Numbered from the stretch's first letter, positions 1-6,707 are shown. The stretch: 9,199 nucleotides of DNA from HGM11416 sp964532155 (GCA_964532155.1 CAZHGN010000052.1:1-9199), one strand, 5' to 3'. Notes: generated from the sequence alone by a model not told the origin. Numbers and translations: made by a program.

Positions 1-71
1 TGGCAGACGCGCGGGACTCAAAATCCCGTGATGGCGACATCGTGTGGGTTCGACCCCCACCAGCGGCACCA
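1..71 (+). tRNA. tRNA-Leu(CAA), 5' end cut off by the window edge
   Basis: This is the 3' part of a class II tRNA. The anticodon stem is CGGGA (12-16) paired with TCCCG (24-28). The loop CTCAAAA puts the anticodon CAA at 19-21, which reads the Leu codon UUG. A long variable arm (GATG 30-33 with CATC 38-41) fits leucine. The T arm is GTGGG (44-48), TTCGACC, CCCAC (56-60). The 3' acceptor strand CAGCGGC (61-67), discriminator A (68) and an encoded CCA (69-71) complete it. The 5' acceptor strand and part of the D arm, roughly 16 bases, lie outside the window. Confidence 0.96.
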
Positions 72-106
72 AAAAAGAAAAGTCGCACATTGCGGCTTTT
101 CTTTTT
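72..106 (+). terminator. Rho-independent terminator of the tRNA-Leu transcript
   Basis: A 15-bp stem pairs 72-86 with 92-106 around the loop ACATT. It has one G.U wobble, a GC-rich top (GTCGC/GCGGC) and an A-rich base paired with a TTTTCTTTTT tract. It begins directly after the encoded CCA. Because both flanks are A/T tracts it could also stop leftward transcription, but its position marks it as the tRNA terminator. Confidence 0.9.
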
Positions 107-183
107 GCTAATAAAACTATCAGAATAATGTAACCGAAGCATCGTTTATACGCGTACGCAAAACAAAACGTAATTATGGTTTT

Positions 184-221
184 AAAAAACAAGTTCCGGA
201 TTAACTCAGGGCTTGTTTTTT
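184..221. terminator. Bidirectional terminator at the end of the restriction-modification operon
   Basis: A stem of about 13 bp pairs 184-196 (AAAAAACAAGTTC) with 209-221 (GGGCTTGTTTTTT), including two G.U pairs, around a loop of about 12 bases. It starts 5 bases past the stop of the leftward methyltransferase gene. On the minus strand the 3' arm ends in a U run, and on the plus strand the other arm does too. With the hairpin at 72-106 it separates the convergent tRNA and restriction-modification transcripts. Confidence 0.8.
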
Positions 222-226
222 TGTAA

Positions 227-967
227 TCATTTCTTAAACACAAACAAATACTCGTGGGCAAGTAGCAAGAAGTTGAATTTTATGCTATTTGTTTTCCAAT
301 AGCCCGTAGCTTTGCAGTTATGCTGTTCCTTGATTATTATTTCTTTTGTTTTGAAGCCTGCCATTTCAAAAATGCGCATCGTTTCGAACGCTAGCGGTTG
401 AACCATACCTTTTTTACGAATATCGCCCATAAGTATAGCGCAGAACTTATCTTTTTTCAAAACACGATAACATTCTTCGGCAACTTTGCCAATTTCAAAA
501 AGAAAATCTTTCATTGGCATAAGAGACAAGTCGCCGTCAATATCTTCGCTGTAATGAATAATATCGGCATAAGGCGGATGAGCACAAATTAAATCAACGG
601 ATTCGTTTTCTATCGCACAAAGATTGCGCGCGTCGCCTTGCATTATTGTAGATTTAGGCGAAAATTCGCACTCAAAATTTAATTTATTTTCTGTGAGCTC
701 AAGTGCATTCGGGTTAATATCTATGCCGATAAAATTTCTATTTGTCAACTTTGCTTCAACGGCAGTCGTGCCACCGCCGACAAACGGATCCAAAACTGTA
801 TCTCCCTCGGCGGAGTACCGCAAAATCAAGTTGCGCGGAATATACGGTGACCAATTTCCACGATATTTGGCATCGTGCGTTGCCCATTTTCCGCGGTTAG
901 GAAAAGCCCAAACAGTATTTGTTTCAAGCTCAAAACGATCTGGTTGTAACGGAATTTTTTTTGCCAT
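227..967 (-). CDS. DNA methyltransferase (N4-cytosine/N6-adenine type), third gene of the R-M operon
   Basis: A 246-residue SAM-dependent DNA methyltransferase, predicted to methylate an exocyclic amino group of adenine or cytosine and so protect host sites from the adjacent nuclease. The SAM-binding motif I is DPFVGGGTT (60-68), followed by GIDINP (81-86). The catalytic motif IV is HPPY (130-133), with H where many relatives have D, N or S. The conserved stretch YRGNWSPYIPRNLI (35-48) before motif I probably acts as motif X, giving an X-I-IV order rather than the IV-then-I order of DpnA-like beta enzymes. The stop of the nuclease gene is one base upstream (TAA, T, ATG), so translation is almost certainly coupled. 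The length suits a complete enzyme with a small target-recognition part (about 140-230). The enzyme class is secure. The methylated base and target sequence cannot be read from the sequence. Confidence 0.88.
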   Translation of the reverse strand: MAKKIPLQPDRFELETNTVWAFPNRGKWATHDAKYRGNWSPYIPRNLILRYSAEGDTVLDPFVGGGTTAVEAKLTNRNFIGIDINPNALELTENKLNFECEFSPKSTIMQGDARNLCAIENESVDLICAHPPYADIIHYSEDIDGDLSLMPMKDFLFEIGKVAEECYRVLKKDKFCAILMGDIRKKGMVQPLAFETMRIFEMAGFKTKEIIIKEQHNCKATGYWKTNSIKFNFLLLAHEYLFVFKK

Positions 968-968
968 A

Positions 969-1508
969 TTAATCTTCTATCGTTTCAGGCGGAACGGGCA
1001 ATCCTAATCTTGTTAGAGGAATATATTCAAAATAGTAGTCGCATCCAACGGAGTGAATGTAGTTTAAAACGTCCGTATATTGCTCTTTTCTAAACCAATT
1101 GTCTAATAGATAAATATATTCGACATCAATATTTGCAGCGGACATTAGTTTTTTATATTGTTTTTTCTTAAAATCACAGGTTTGTAATTTTTCATCTACA
1201 GAACCAGCGACTTCCTGATGTTTGCACTCGATAATATAAAGTACATTATTTAGCAGTACAAATATACTGTCATCGGGAAGCAATTTCTTTGAAATATGTT
1301 TTGTCCAATCTATATCTAATTTTTTAAGGAATACCGAATAAAAATTGTGCTTTTTGTACACTTCGGCTACCTTGTCATTATCATAAAACACATCGTGTTC
1401 TACCACCGAATAATGGGGTTGTTGACATAAAAAAGTAGACAAATCCGTTTTGCCCTCAAAAATTAACCCCGTACGCGTGTTTCCACCGCCTTTACCGCTT
1501 TTTATCAT
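969..1508 (-). CDS. Small PD-(D/E)xK type II restriction endonuclease (predicted)
   Basis: A 179-residue protein lying between two methyltransferase genes, which by position should be the cleaving partner. The likely PD-(D/E)xK site is PDD (78-80), then a hydrophobic strand, then ECK (94-96), giving D79, E94 and K96 as candidate metal and catalytic residues. The N-terminal motif GGGNTRTGLIFE (7-18) supplies the upstream helix glutamate (E18) common in this nuclease superfamily. A charged stretch after the core, GSVDEKLQTCDFKKKQYKKL (102-121), may contact DNA. It starts 12 bases after the preceding gene, with AGGA seven bases before the ATG, and ends one base before the next gene. It is short for a type II enzyme (DpnII and MboI are nearer 280 residues). 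The fold call rests on motifs and context. I do not recognise its specificity. Confidence 0.8.
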   Translation of the reverse strand: MIKSGKGGGNTRTGLIFEGKTDLSTFLCQQPHYSVVEHDVFYDNDKVAEVYKKHNFYSVFLKKLDIDWTKHISKKLLPDDSIFVLLNNVLYIIECKHQEVAGSVDEKLQTCDFKKKQYKKLMSAANIDVEYIYLLDNWFRKEQYTDVLNYIHSVGCDYYFEYIPLTRLGLPVPPETIED

Positions 1509-1520
1509 TTCCTAATCCTC

Positions 1521-2588
1521 CTAATTGCTAATAAGCAATTCGTTAATTTTGCCGCGTTTGCTTCCCTTGCTATTGATTGCACGAGTTGCCTCAACACGAT
1601 TAATCGTGTAGTTCTTGTATAAATCATCAAAGAAATTGTCTTCTTCGTTCACGTTTTTAGGATCGGAATTGCTCAATACAATTTTTGCACCGATTGAGTT
1701 AATTTCATCAATAAATTTAGAGAGCCTAATTTGCTCGTTATCATCAAAAACATCGCTATTATATGCAGTAAATGCGGATGTTGCCGAAATAGGACGATAA
1801 GGCGGATCAAGATAGACGAAAGTATCTTTATCAATAAAATCTTTAGATAAAGAATAGTCGCCACAAACAATAGTCACGTTTTGCAACCCTTCGTGAATAT
1901 TTCGCAAATTTTCATCGTCGCAAATGGTAGGATTTTTATATGCCCCCATAGGAACGTTGAATTGCCCTTTTTTATTCACGCGATAAAGGCCATTAAAGCA
2001 GGTTTTGTTTAGGAATATGAATTGCGCTGCTTTATCGGTAGCTGTTTCCGGCGACAGAATTGTAGAATTGAATCTTTCACGGATAGTATAATAAAAATAC
2101 TTTCTGCCGTTATCGTCCATAGGCAAAAATACCATTTGCATTTCATTGAGTTTTTCAATCAAGCTTTCCACGTCGTTTTTTACAACTTGATATGCATTGA
2201 TAAGTTCTGCATTGATATCGCTAATATACAGTTCTTCAAAGTCATATTTCGATAAAATACTAAAAAACAATGCGCCACCGCCGACCATAGGCTCGGCATA
2301 TTTTGTTAAAACTTTTTCTCCGCCAATCGGTAGCATTTTTTCGATTTGATCAACAAGCTGCCCCTTACCGCCAACCCATTTTACAAATGGCTTAAGCGTT
2401 ACGTTTTTTTGTTTTCCATATCTAACGGTTCTCTTATCGATTGGCTTTTCAGCAGTAGACGGAATAATCCACATATTGCCGACCATCATTGCGCCGTTAA
2501 TACGTCCTTCTGCGCATAAAATTGCCACACGCCTTTGAGATATATTCCATTTTTCGGCAGCTTCCTTTGCGGACATAAAACTAAGCAT
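1521..2588 (-). CDS. Dam-class (D12) adenine-N6 DNA methyltransferase with N-terminal helix-turn-helix domain
   Basis: A 355-residue fusion. Residues about 5-52 (SAKEAAEKWNISQRR through WIIPSTAEKPIDKR) match the excisionase/MerR-like HTH domain usually seen as a separate small protein in Bacillota. From about 66 on it is an alpha-class D12 methyltransferase: KPFVKWVGGKGQL (66-78, motif X), AEPMVGGGALFF (98-109, motif I), SDIN (123-126), FLNKTCFNGLYRVNKKGQF (192-210), catalytic DPPY (261-264) and a C-terminal RGKINELLISN. The core resembles DpnM/MboA enzymes of GATC systems, so N6-adenine methylation is expected. The exact site is unproven. It is the first gene of a methyltransferase-nuclease-methyltransferase operon, so modification is made before cutting. 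The start is backed by GAGGTG four bases upstream and a promoter close by. The HTH domain may regulate the operon or help bind the target. Confidence 0.93.
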   Translation of the reverse strand: MLSFMSAKEAAEKWNISQRRVAILCAEGRINGAMMVGNMWIIPSTAEKPIDKRTVRYGKQKNVTLKPFVKWVGGKGQLVDQIEKMLPIGGEKVLTKYAEPMVGGGALFFSILSKYDFEELYISDINAELINAYQVVKNDVESLIEKLNEMQMVFLPMDDNGRKYFYYTIRERFNSTILSPETATDKAAQFIFLNKTCFNGLYRVNKKGQFNVPMGAYKNPTICDDENLRNIHEGLQNVTIVCGDYSLSKDFIDKDTFVYLDPPYRPISATSAFTAYNSDVFDDNEQIRLSKFIDEINSIGAKIVLSNSDPKNVNEEDNFFDDLYKNYTINRVEATRAINSKGSKRGKINELLISN

Positions 2589-2592
2589 TATT

Positions 2593-2598
2593 CACCTC
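2593..2598 (-). promoter_or_regulatory. Ribosome binding site of the HTH-methyltransferase gene
   Basis: On the minus strand GAGGTG lies four bases before the ATG at 2588. It fixes the start at MLSFMSAKEA rather than the in-frame Met5, and implies a short leader of roughly 20 bases from the predicted transcription start near 2609. Confidence 0.75.
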
Positions 2599-2615
2599 GC
2601 AATTTTCTTGCTTAT

Positions 2616-2644
2616 ATTATATTCTAAATCGCGAATAATAGCAA
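2616..2644 (-). promoter_or_regulatory. Sigma70-type promoter of the restriction-modification operon
   Basis: Read on the minus strand, TTGCTA (2644-2639, 4 of 6 to consensus) is separated by 17 bases from a perfect TATAAT (2621-2616). This would start transcription near 2609, just ahead of the ribosome binding site. A TCGCGA dyad (2629-2634) sits in the spacer, where a bound regulator would occlude the polymerase. Confidence 0.7.
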
Positions 2645-2665
2645 GTAAATCTTTAACAAAACAAA

Positions 2666-2677
2666 CAAAACGTTTTG
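2666..2677. repeat. 12-bp perfect palindrome upstream of the R-M promoter
   Basis: CAAAACGTTTTG is a perfect 12-bp dyad about 22 bases upstream of the predicted -35 box. Its position and symmetry would suit an operator or activator site, for example for the HTH domain of the first methyltransferase. It is AT-rich and could also be chance. Confidence 0.4.
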
Positions 2678-2749
2678 CGATAATTTGCATTTGTATAGAA
2701 TTTATTTAATTCCCCGTTGAAAGATATATTTAAAAATTGACCATTTAAA

Positions 2750-2803
2750 AAGAACTAAATCAAGCAACGCCGAAACCAACCGCGTGTTAACGTTTAAGTT
2801 CTT
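2750..2803 (-). terminator. Possible long-loop terminator of cysK
   Basis: Complementary arms at 2793-2803 and 2750-2759 (AAGAACT with AGTTCTT, extended by AAA/TTT across one bulged base) enclose a loop of about 33 bases. On the minus strand the second arm runs into TTCTTTTT. One arm overlaps the cysK stop codon. The large loop makes this a weak call, but no better terminator is visible before the R-M promoter. Confidence 0.3.
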
Positions 2804-3719
2804 ATTTATAAAGCTCGGTTGAGAAGTAGCGCGTTCCGGTGTCGGGAGCAAGGCAAACGACCTTTTTTTCGGGGTGTGCTTTGGATATTTCGGCGGCGAC
2901 GGAAAGAGCGGCGCCAGAAGAGATGCCGACCAAAACGCCTTCGGTCTTGGCGAAAAGTCGCGCGGCGTTCATAGCGTCGTCGTCGGAGCACTCCGCGATT
3001 TCGTCAATTGCGGAGCGGTCGAGGAGTTCGGGGACGAAATTTGCGCCTATCCCCTGAATTTTATGAGCGGACGGCTTGCCGCCTGTCAACACAGGCGACG
3101 ATTTAGGCTGAACGGCAACGATTTCGACGCCGCTTATTTTTTCCTTTAAGAACCGTCCCACGCCGCTAATCGTCCCGCCGGTGCCCACACCCGCAACGAA
3201 GACGTCGATTTTGCCGTCGCAATCGTCGAATAACTCGGGGCCGGTAGTTTTATAATGCGCAAGCGCGTTGGTCGGATTGACGAACTGTCCGAGAGTCACG
3301 GCGCCGTTTATCGATTGGCGCAACCTTTCGGCTTGATCGCGCGCGCCCTGCATTCCGAGTGCGGCGGGAGTCAAAACGACTTTCGCGCCGTACGCGGACA
3401 TTGCTTTAATGCGTTCCTCGGACATGTTATCGGGCATAACGATCACGGCGTTGTAACCGCGCGCCGAACAAATAGCGCAAATGGCGATACCGGTATTCCC
3501 GCTCGTGGATTCAACCACCGTACCGCCCTTTTTTAAAACGCCGCGCGCCTCCGCATCGTCTATCATAAACTTAGCCGCCCTATCCTTAACGGAGCCTGCG
3601 GGATTAAAGCATTCGAGCTTGACAAGCAGCGGATTTGTTAACCCTTTTGCCACCGAAAAAGCCGCCGCCCTTAAAAGCGGCGTGCGCCCGATCAACTCGT
3701 CTAAATTATTATACAACAT
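2802..3719 (-). CDS. cysK: Cysteine synthase A (O-acetylserine sulfhydrylase)
   Basis: A PLP-dependent cytosolic enzyme that makes L-cysteine from O-acetylserine and sulfide. From the chosen start it has 305 residues, the usual CysK length. The Schiff-base lysine is K45 in PAGSVKDRA (40-48). The substrate loop is STSGNTG (71-77). The PLP phosphate-binding loop is GVGTGGT (177-183). GIGANFVP (223-230) and the C-terminal PDTGTRYFSTEL (292-303) are family signatures. The reading frame stays open to an ATG at 3821, but that 34-residue extension is atypical and has no Shine-Dalgarno. At 3719 AGAGG stands seven bases before the ATG. It lies about 200 bases after the epimerase gene, in the same direction. 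I see no convincing T-box, S-box or CymR-like site upstream. A TATAAT at 3876-3881 without a clear -35 could start its transcript. Confidence 0.95.
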   Translation of the reverse strand: MLYNNLDELIGRTPLLRAAAFSVAKGLTNPLLVKLECFNPAGSVKDRAAKFMIDDAEARGVLKKGGTVVESTSGNTGIAICAICSARGYNAVIVMPDNMSEERIKAMSAYGAKVVLTPAALGMQGARDQAERLRQSINGAVTLGQFVNPTNALAHYKTTGPELFDDCDGKIDVFVAGVGTGGTISGVGRFLKEKISGVEIVAVQPKSSPVLTGGKPSAHKIQGIGANFVPELLDRSAIDEIAECSDDDAMNAARLFAKTEGVLVGISSGAALSVAAEISKAHPEKKVVCLAPDTGTRYFSTELYK

Positions 3720-3847
3720 ACGTAGACCTCTTAATAATCTATAAACAATATAAAAAAGCAATGGGCGTTTAAGCCGCCGTTCGGACAAGCACGCGTAAAA
3801 CCGCACGTGTGCGCTACACATTGTAAACGACAGGCAAAACGCCCCTT

Positions 3848-3867
3848 AAAAGGCGAATTTCGCCCTT
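3848..3867 (-). terminator. Probable terminator of the DUF4127-epimerase operon
   Basis: On the minus strand an 8-bp stem (AAGGGCGA with TCGCCTTT including one G.U, loop AAT) ends in TTTT. It lies about 55 bases after the epimerase stop and 130 bases before cysK. The U tract is short, so termination may be partial. Confidence 0.45.
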
Positions 3868-3920
3868 ATTTTATTATTATACTTTTGTTCTTTGCAAAAC
3901 CACCGTATATAACGAACCGC

Positions 3921-5138
3921 TTACAGCAAGCAAGGCAGTTTTTCGCCCTTTTCGAGCGCGGAAAGAATTTCTTCGCACAAAATCAAGCAACGCGGCAAGT
4001 GATAAGGTCCTTTCCAGAGCGAGCCTTTTTGCGTATGCGAAACGGTGCCGTCACGGTGTAAATAGCCATACCATTCGCCATGCTCCTTGTCGGAGAAATG
4101 CTCGAAAATATACGCGTGGAGTTTTTCGTACCACTCGGCGTATTTTTCGTCACCGGTAACGGAATAAGCGGTAAGCGTGGCGATCAGCGACTCGTTATGA
4201 ACCCACCAAAGTTTCATATCGTGTTCGAGCTGTTCGCAAGGACGGTTGTACAAATCGCGGAAATAGTAAATACCGCCGTACTTTTCGTCCCAACCGATAT
4301 TCAGCGACCACTCGAGAATATTCAACGCCTCGGACAAAAGCTTGTCGTCGCCCGTTCTGACGGCGGCGTTCATCAAGAACCAAGAGTTTTCTATGCAATG
4401 GCCGGGATTAATCGTTCTGCCGGTAGGATTATCCAAAATACCGCCGTCGGGCAAAACGTTTTCGAGCACGCAACGGTATTCGGGCTTATAGTGCAACGAG
4501 ATCATATCGTCGACGATAGCGGCGATAATCGGATCGTATTTCTCGGTATTTCCGCTGATACGGCGGAGCGTTTGAGCCGAACTTACGAGCACCATGGGAT
4601 TTGCGTTAGAGTGCATAGAGCGCACCTCGGCGTTTTCCTTCGGCGTAATTTTGAACGGATCGGCGGTCGGATCCCTATAGATGGCGTACATCAAGTCGAA
4701 ATATTTTTCGGCAAGCGCAAGATCTTCGGGGTTGCCGCTCACTCCGTAGTATTCGGCAAAACCGACGACGAGAAAACTTTCGGAGAAAAAGTAACGGCGT
4801 TTGCGGAGCGGCTTGCCGTCCTTGGTTACGGTGAAAAACATTCTGCCGTCGCCGTCGATGCAGTGATCTTTAATAAACTTCGCTCCGCTGTCGGCGGCGC
4901 GTTTCCAATCGTCGCGTACGCCGTAAACGTTGCAAAGCTTGGAGAACGTCCACAAACAGCGACCTTGGAACCAAACGCTCTTATCGTCGTTATATGACTT
5001 GCCCTCTCTGTCAACGCTGGTTATAAAACCGCCGTTTTCTTCGTCGATAAGATCGGAGTTCATCCAAAAAGGTATTACGTCCTCTAACAGCGTTTTGTGA
5101 TAAAAATTCTTTAACTCGGTTATTCTTTGCTTATTCAT
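3921..5138 (-). CDS. N-acylglucosamine 2-epimerase (AGE/RnBP) family protein
   Basis: A 405-residue (alpha/alpha)6-barrel sugar 2-epimerase or aldose-ketose isomerase, normal length for the family. Visible signatures are FQGRCLW (57-63), RSMHSNANPM (173-182), GRTINPGHCIENSWF (240-254), KLWWVHNES (309-317) and KGPYHLPRCL (376-385). H247 and H380 occupy the places of the two catalytic histidines of AGE, YihS and cellobiose epimerases. The NPGH.IE..WF and KLWW.H.E spellings look closer to renin-binding-protein/GlcNAc epimerases than to cellobiose epimerases. The substrate is not proven, and N-acetylglucosamine/N-acetylmannosamine or glucose/mannose are both possible. No signal peptide is visible, so it should be cytosolic. 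It is the second gene after the DUF4127 gene, 11 bases downstream, with its Shine-Dalgarno overlapping that gene's stop codon. Confidence 0.92.
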   Translation of the reverse strand: MNKQRITELKNFYHKTLLEDVIPFWMNSDLIDEENGGFITSVDREGKSYNDDKSVWFQGRCLWTFSKLCNVYGVRDDWKRAADSGAKFIKDHCIDGDGRMFFTVTKDGKPLRKRRYFFSESFLVVGFAEYYGVSGNPEDLALAEKYFDLMYAIYRDPTADPFKITPKENAEVRSMHSNANPMVLVSSAQTLRRISGNTEKYDPIIAAIVDDMISLHYKPEYRCVLENVLPDGGILDNPTGRTINPGHCIENSWFLMNAAVRTGDDKLLSEALNILEWSLNIGWDEKYGGIYYFRDLYNRPCEQLEHDMKLWWVHNESLIATLTAYSVTGDEKYAEWYEKLHAYIFEHFSDKEHGEWYGYLHRDGTVSHTQKGSLWKGPYHLPRCLILCEEILSALEKGEKLPCLL

Positions 5139-5145
5139 GATAACG

Positions 5146-5151
5146 CTCCTT
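5146..5151 (-). promoter_or_regulatory. Ribosome binding site overlapping the upstream stop codon
   Basis: A full AAGGAG on the minus strand shares two bases with the TAA stop of the DUF4127 gene and stands seven bases before the epimerase ATG. Ribosomes ending the first gene would be placed to start the second, so the two products are probably made in a fixed ratio. Confidence 0.8.
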
Positions 5152-6643
5152 ATTTCTCTTTAACGATCAACCCGACCTCGAACATTCTTCGCCAAGGCAT
5201 ATAGCAGTCGGCAATTTCGTATTTTGCGGTTATTTCGGGATAATGCTCTTTCATATACTCTTCGAGCAAAAACCCGATACGCGCGCTGACCTCGCCGCGC
5301 GCAACCTTAGTATCCTCGTAGCAATACCCCATAGGCACTACTTCATAATCCCAAACGCGCTTTCTGACGTAGGCGCAATAACCTATATCTTCATACAAGC
5401 GTTCGGCGGTAAAGCGGTCGTGCGTGGGCGTTTTGCCGTAAAAATAGTGCAGTACGCTTTGCGATATTACCGTTCCCAACGCGTTAGACGACGTGTTCCA
5501 ACCGGCATAGCCCGCAAGGTTTAAAAATCCTATTTCCTTTTCGATAAGCTCGGTCATCTTTACGTCCGCACCGTTGCAGTACGCTATATCGGCTACGGCA
5601 ACCGCCCTGCCCTTTTCGAGATCGCGCTTCATGCGAGCGACGTACTCGGGCAAGTCGCGCTTGTCCTCTTCGGCGGTGTACGGCTTGTCTATGTTGTGCG
5701 CCTCGCAAGAGGGCGCGTTGCAATAAAGCATAATATCGGCTTCGCTCGCAGCGTCGGCAACGGTCGCGCCCGCGCTCTTAATTTGCGCACAAATGCTTTT
5801 GTAAACTTCCCTGTCCTCGTAAAGAGGAATGAAGTTTTTGCACTCCTCAAGCGGAAATACGGGGTAAATCTTGGGGGATTTGCCCTTGATATCACAAACC
5901 ACGCGTGCCAAAAGGCTCATTCCGCCCTCGTCTGCGCCGGGATAAATGTCCACGTTTAGTTTGAGTTCGTTTACTAAATCGCGCACCTTTTTTTGATCCA
6001 TTGCGGTATAGCCGTAAGGGTTCGAATCGTCTTGCAAAATTACCATTTGCTCGATTTCTTTGCCGACCATAAGCAAAGCGTCTGTCAAAACGGTCAAGTT
6101 GACCTTGCGGCGAGTAAGAAAATCGGGCAAATAGGGCTCGCAAGCCGCAAAAGCAATTTTGTTCGCTTGATATTCTTCCTCGGTTATAAGGTTCAACGCA
6201 CGTTTATGCTCGTTTTGACCGTAACGGAAAATTTCATAGCCGATTTTGCCGTAATAATCGGGCTCCTCGTCGTCCGTCGAATAACTCGGACAACGCATAA
6301 CGAGCGAAAATGCGTAGATTTTTAAACGCGGATTAGCAGACTTAACCGCTTTTATAACGCTTAAGCGCGCGCTTAGTTCTTCCGCCGAAAGATGATGCAA
6401 GCGCGACGGAACTATACCGCCGTATAAAAGAGTGTCGATAGCCAAAATCAAATAGTCGGCGTCAACGCACTCTCGTGCTAAAAAAGCCGAAATTTTGGCG
6501 TATTCGGCAGGCACTTTTTTGTCGCCCATTTCGCTAAGATCGGGGCAAACGAGTTTTATCTCGGCATTGTCCTCGGTTAAGAACCGAACGAATGAATAGT
6601 TGCAAGGACGCTCGTCCAAAGGCAAATAAACGATTTTTTTCAT
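5150..6643 (-). CDS. DUF4127 family protein
   Basis: A 497-residue protein with the hallmarks of DUF4127, a family whose function I do not know. It opens with LPLDERPCNY (7-16), followed by DTLLYGGIVPSR (70-81), QDDSNPYGY (204-212), PGADEGG (235-241), DIAYCNGAD (352-360), AGYAGWNTSSNALGT (377-391) and PWRRMFE (483-489). The many invariant Asp, Asn, Arg and Gly residues at strand ends look like those of a soluble enzyme. No signal peptide or membrane segment is visible. AAGGAG stands five bases before the ATG. The gene heads a two-gene operon with an AGE-family epimerase and has a good promoter at 6800-6828, so a role in sugar or amino-sugar metabolism is a reasonable inference from context only. 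G+C is high here (34 of 60 in row 5701-5760). Confidence 0.9.
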   Translation of the reverse strand: MKKIVYLPLDERPCNYSFVRFLTEDNAEIKLVCPDLSEMGDKKVPAEYAKISAFLARECVDADYLILAIDTLLYGGIVPSRLHHLSAEELSARLSVIKAVKSANPRLKIYAFSLVMRCPSYSTDDEEPDYYGKIGYEIFRYGQNEHKRALNLITEEEYQANKIAFAACEPYLPDFLTRRKVNLTVLTDALLMVGKEIEQMVILQDDSNPYGYTAMDQKKVRDLVNELKLNVDIYPGADEGGMSLLARVVCDIKGKSPKIYPVFPLEECKNFIPLYEDREVYKSICAQIKSAGATVADAASEADIMLYCNAPSCEAHNIDKPYTAEEDKRDLPEYVARMKRDLEKGRAVAVADIAYCNGADVKMTELIEKEIGFLNLAGYAGWNTSSNALGTVISQSVLHYFYGKTPTHDRFTAERLYEDIGYCAYVRKRVWDYEVVPMGYCYEDTKVARGEVSARIGFLLEEYMKEHYPEITAKYEIADCYMPWRRMFEVGLIVKEK

Positions 6644-6661
6644 AAAATCTCCTTAAGTATA

Positions 6662-6675
6662 ACGCTTGCAAGCGT
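6662..6675. promoter_or_regulatory. 14-bp perfect palindrome in the leader of the DUF4127 operon, candidate operator
   Basis: ACGCTTGCAAGCGT is a perfect dyad ending seven bases before the AAGGAG of the DUF4127 gene. As RNA it could form only a five-pair stem, so a protein-binding DNA site, for example for a LacI- or GntR-type sugar regulator, is more likely. A minus-strand TATAAA at 6691-6696 would place this dyad just past a start site, but has no good -35. Confidence 0.5.
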
Positions 6676-6707
6676 AGGTTATTTCGCGAATTTATAGGTC
6701 TTGAGCC

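Noticed and set aside
2592..2690. A 32-codon minus-strand frame ending in the TGA that overlaps the GAGGTG of the HTH-methyltransferase gene, starting MQIIAKRFVC
   Set aside because: It has no ribosome binding site and spans the predicted promoter, so it would not be on the main transcript. It is too short to be a controller protein.
3720..3821. N-terminal extension of cysK to the ATG at 3821
   Set aside because: The 34 extra residues do not resemble any CysK, there is no Shine-Dalgarno at 3821, and the ATG at 3719 has AGAGG at good spacing and gives the normal protein start.
4080..4997. A 305-codon plus-strand open frame opposite the epimerase gene
   Set aside because: It is the antisense shadow of the well-supported AGE-family gene, with an unnatural composition and no recognisable domain.
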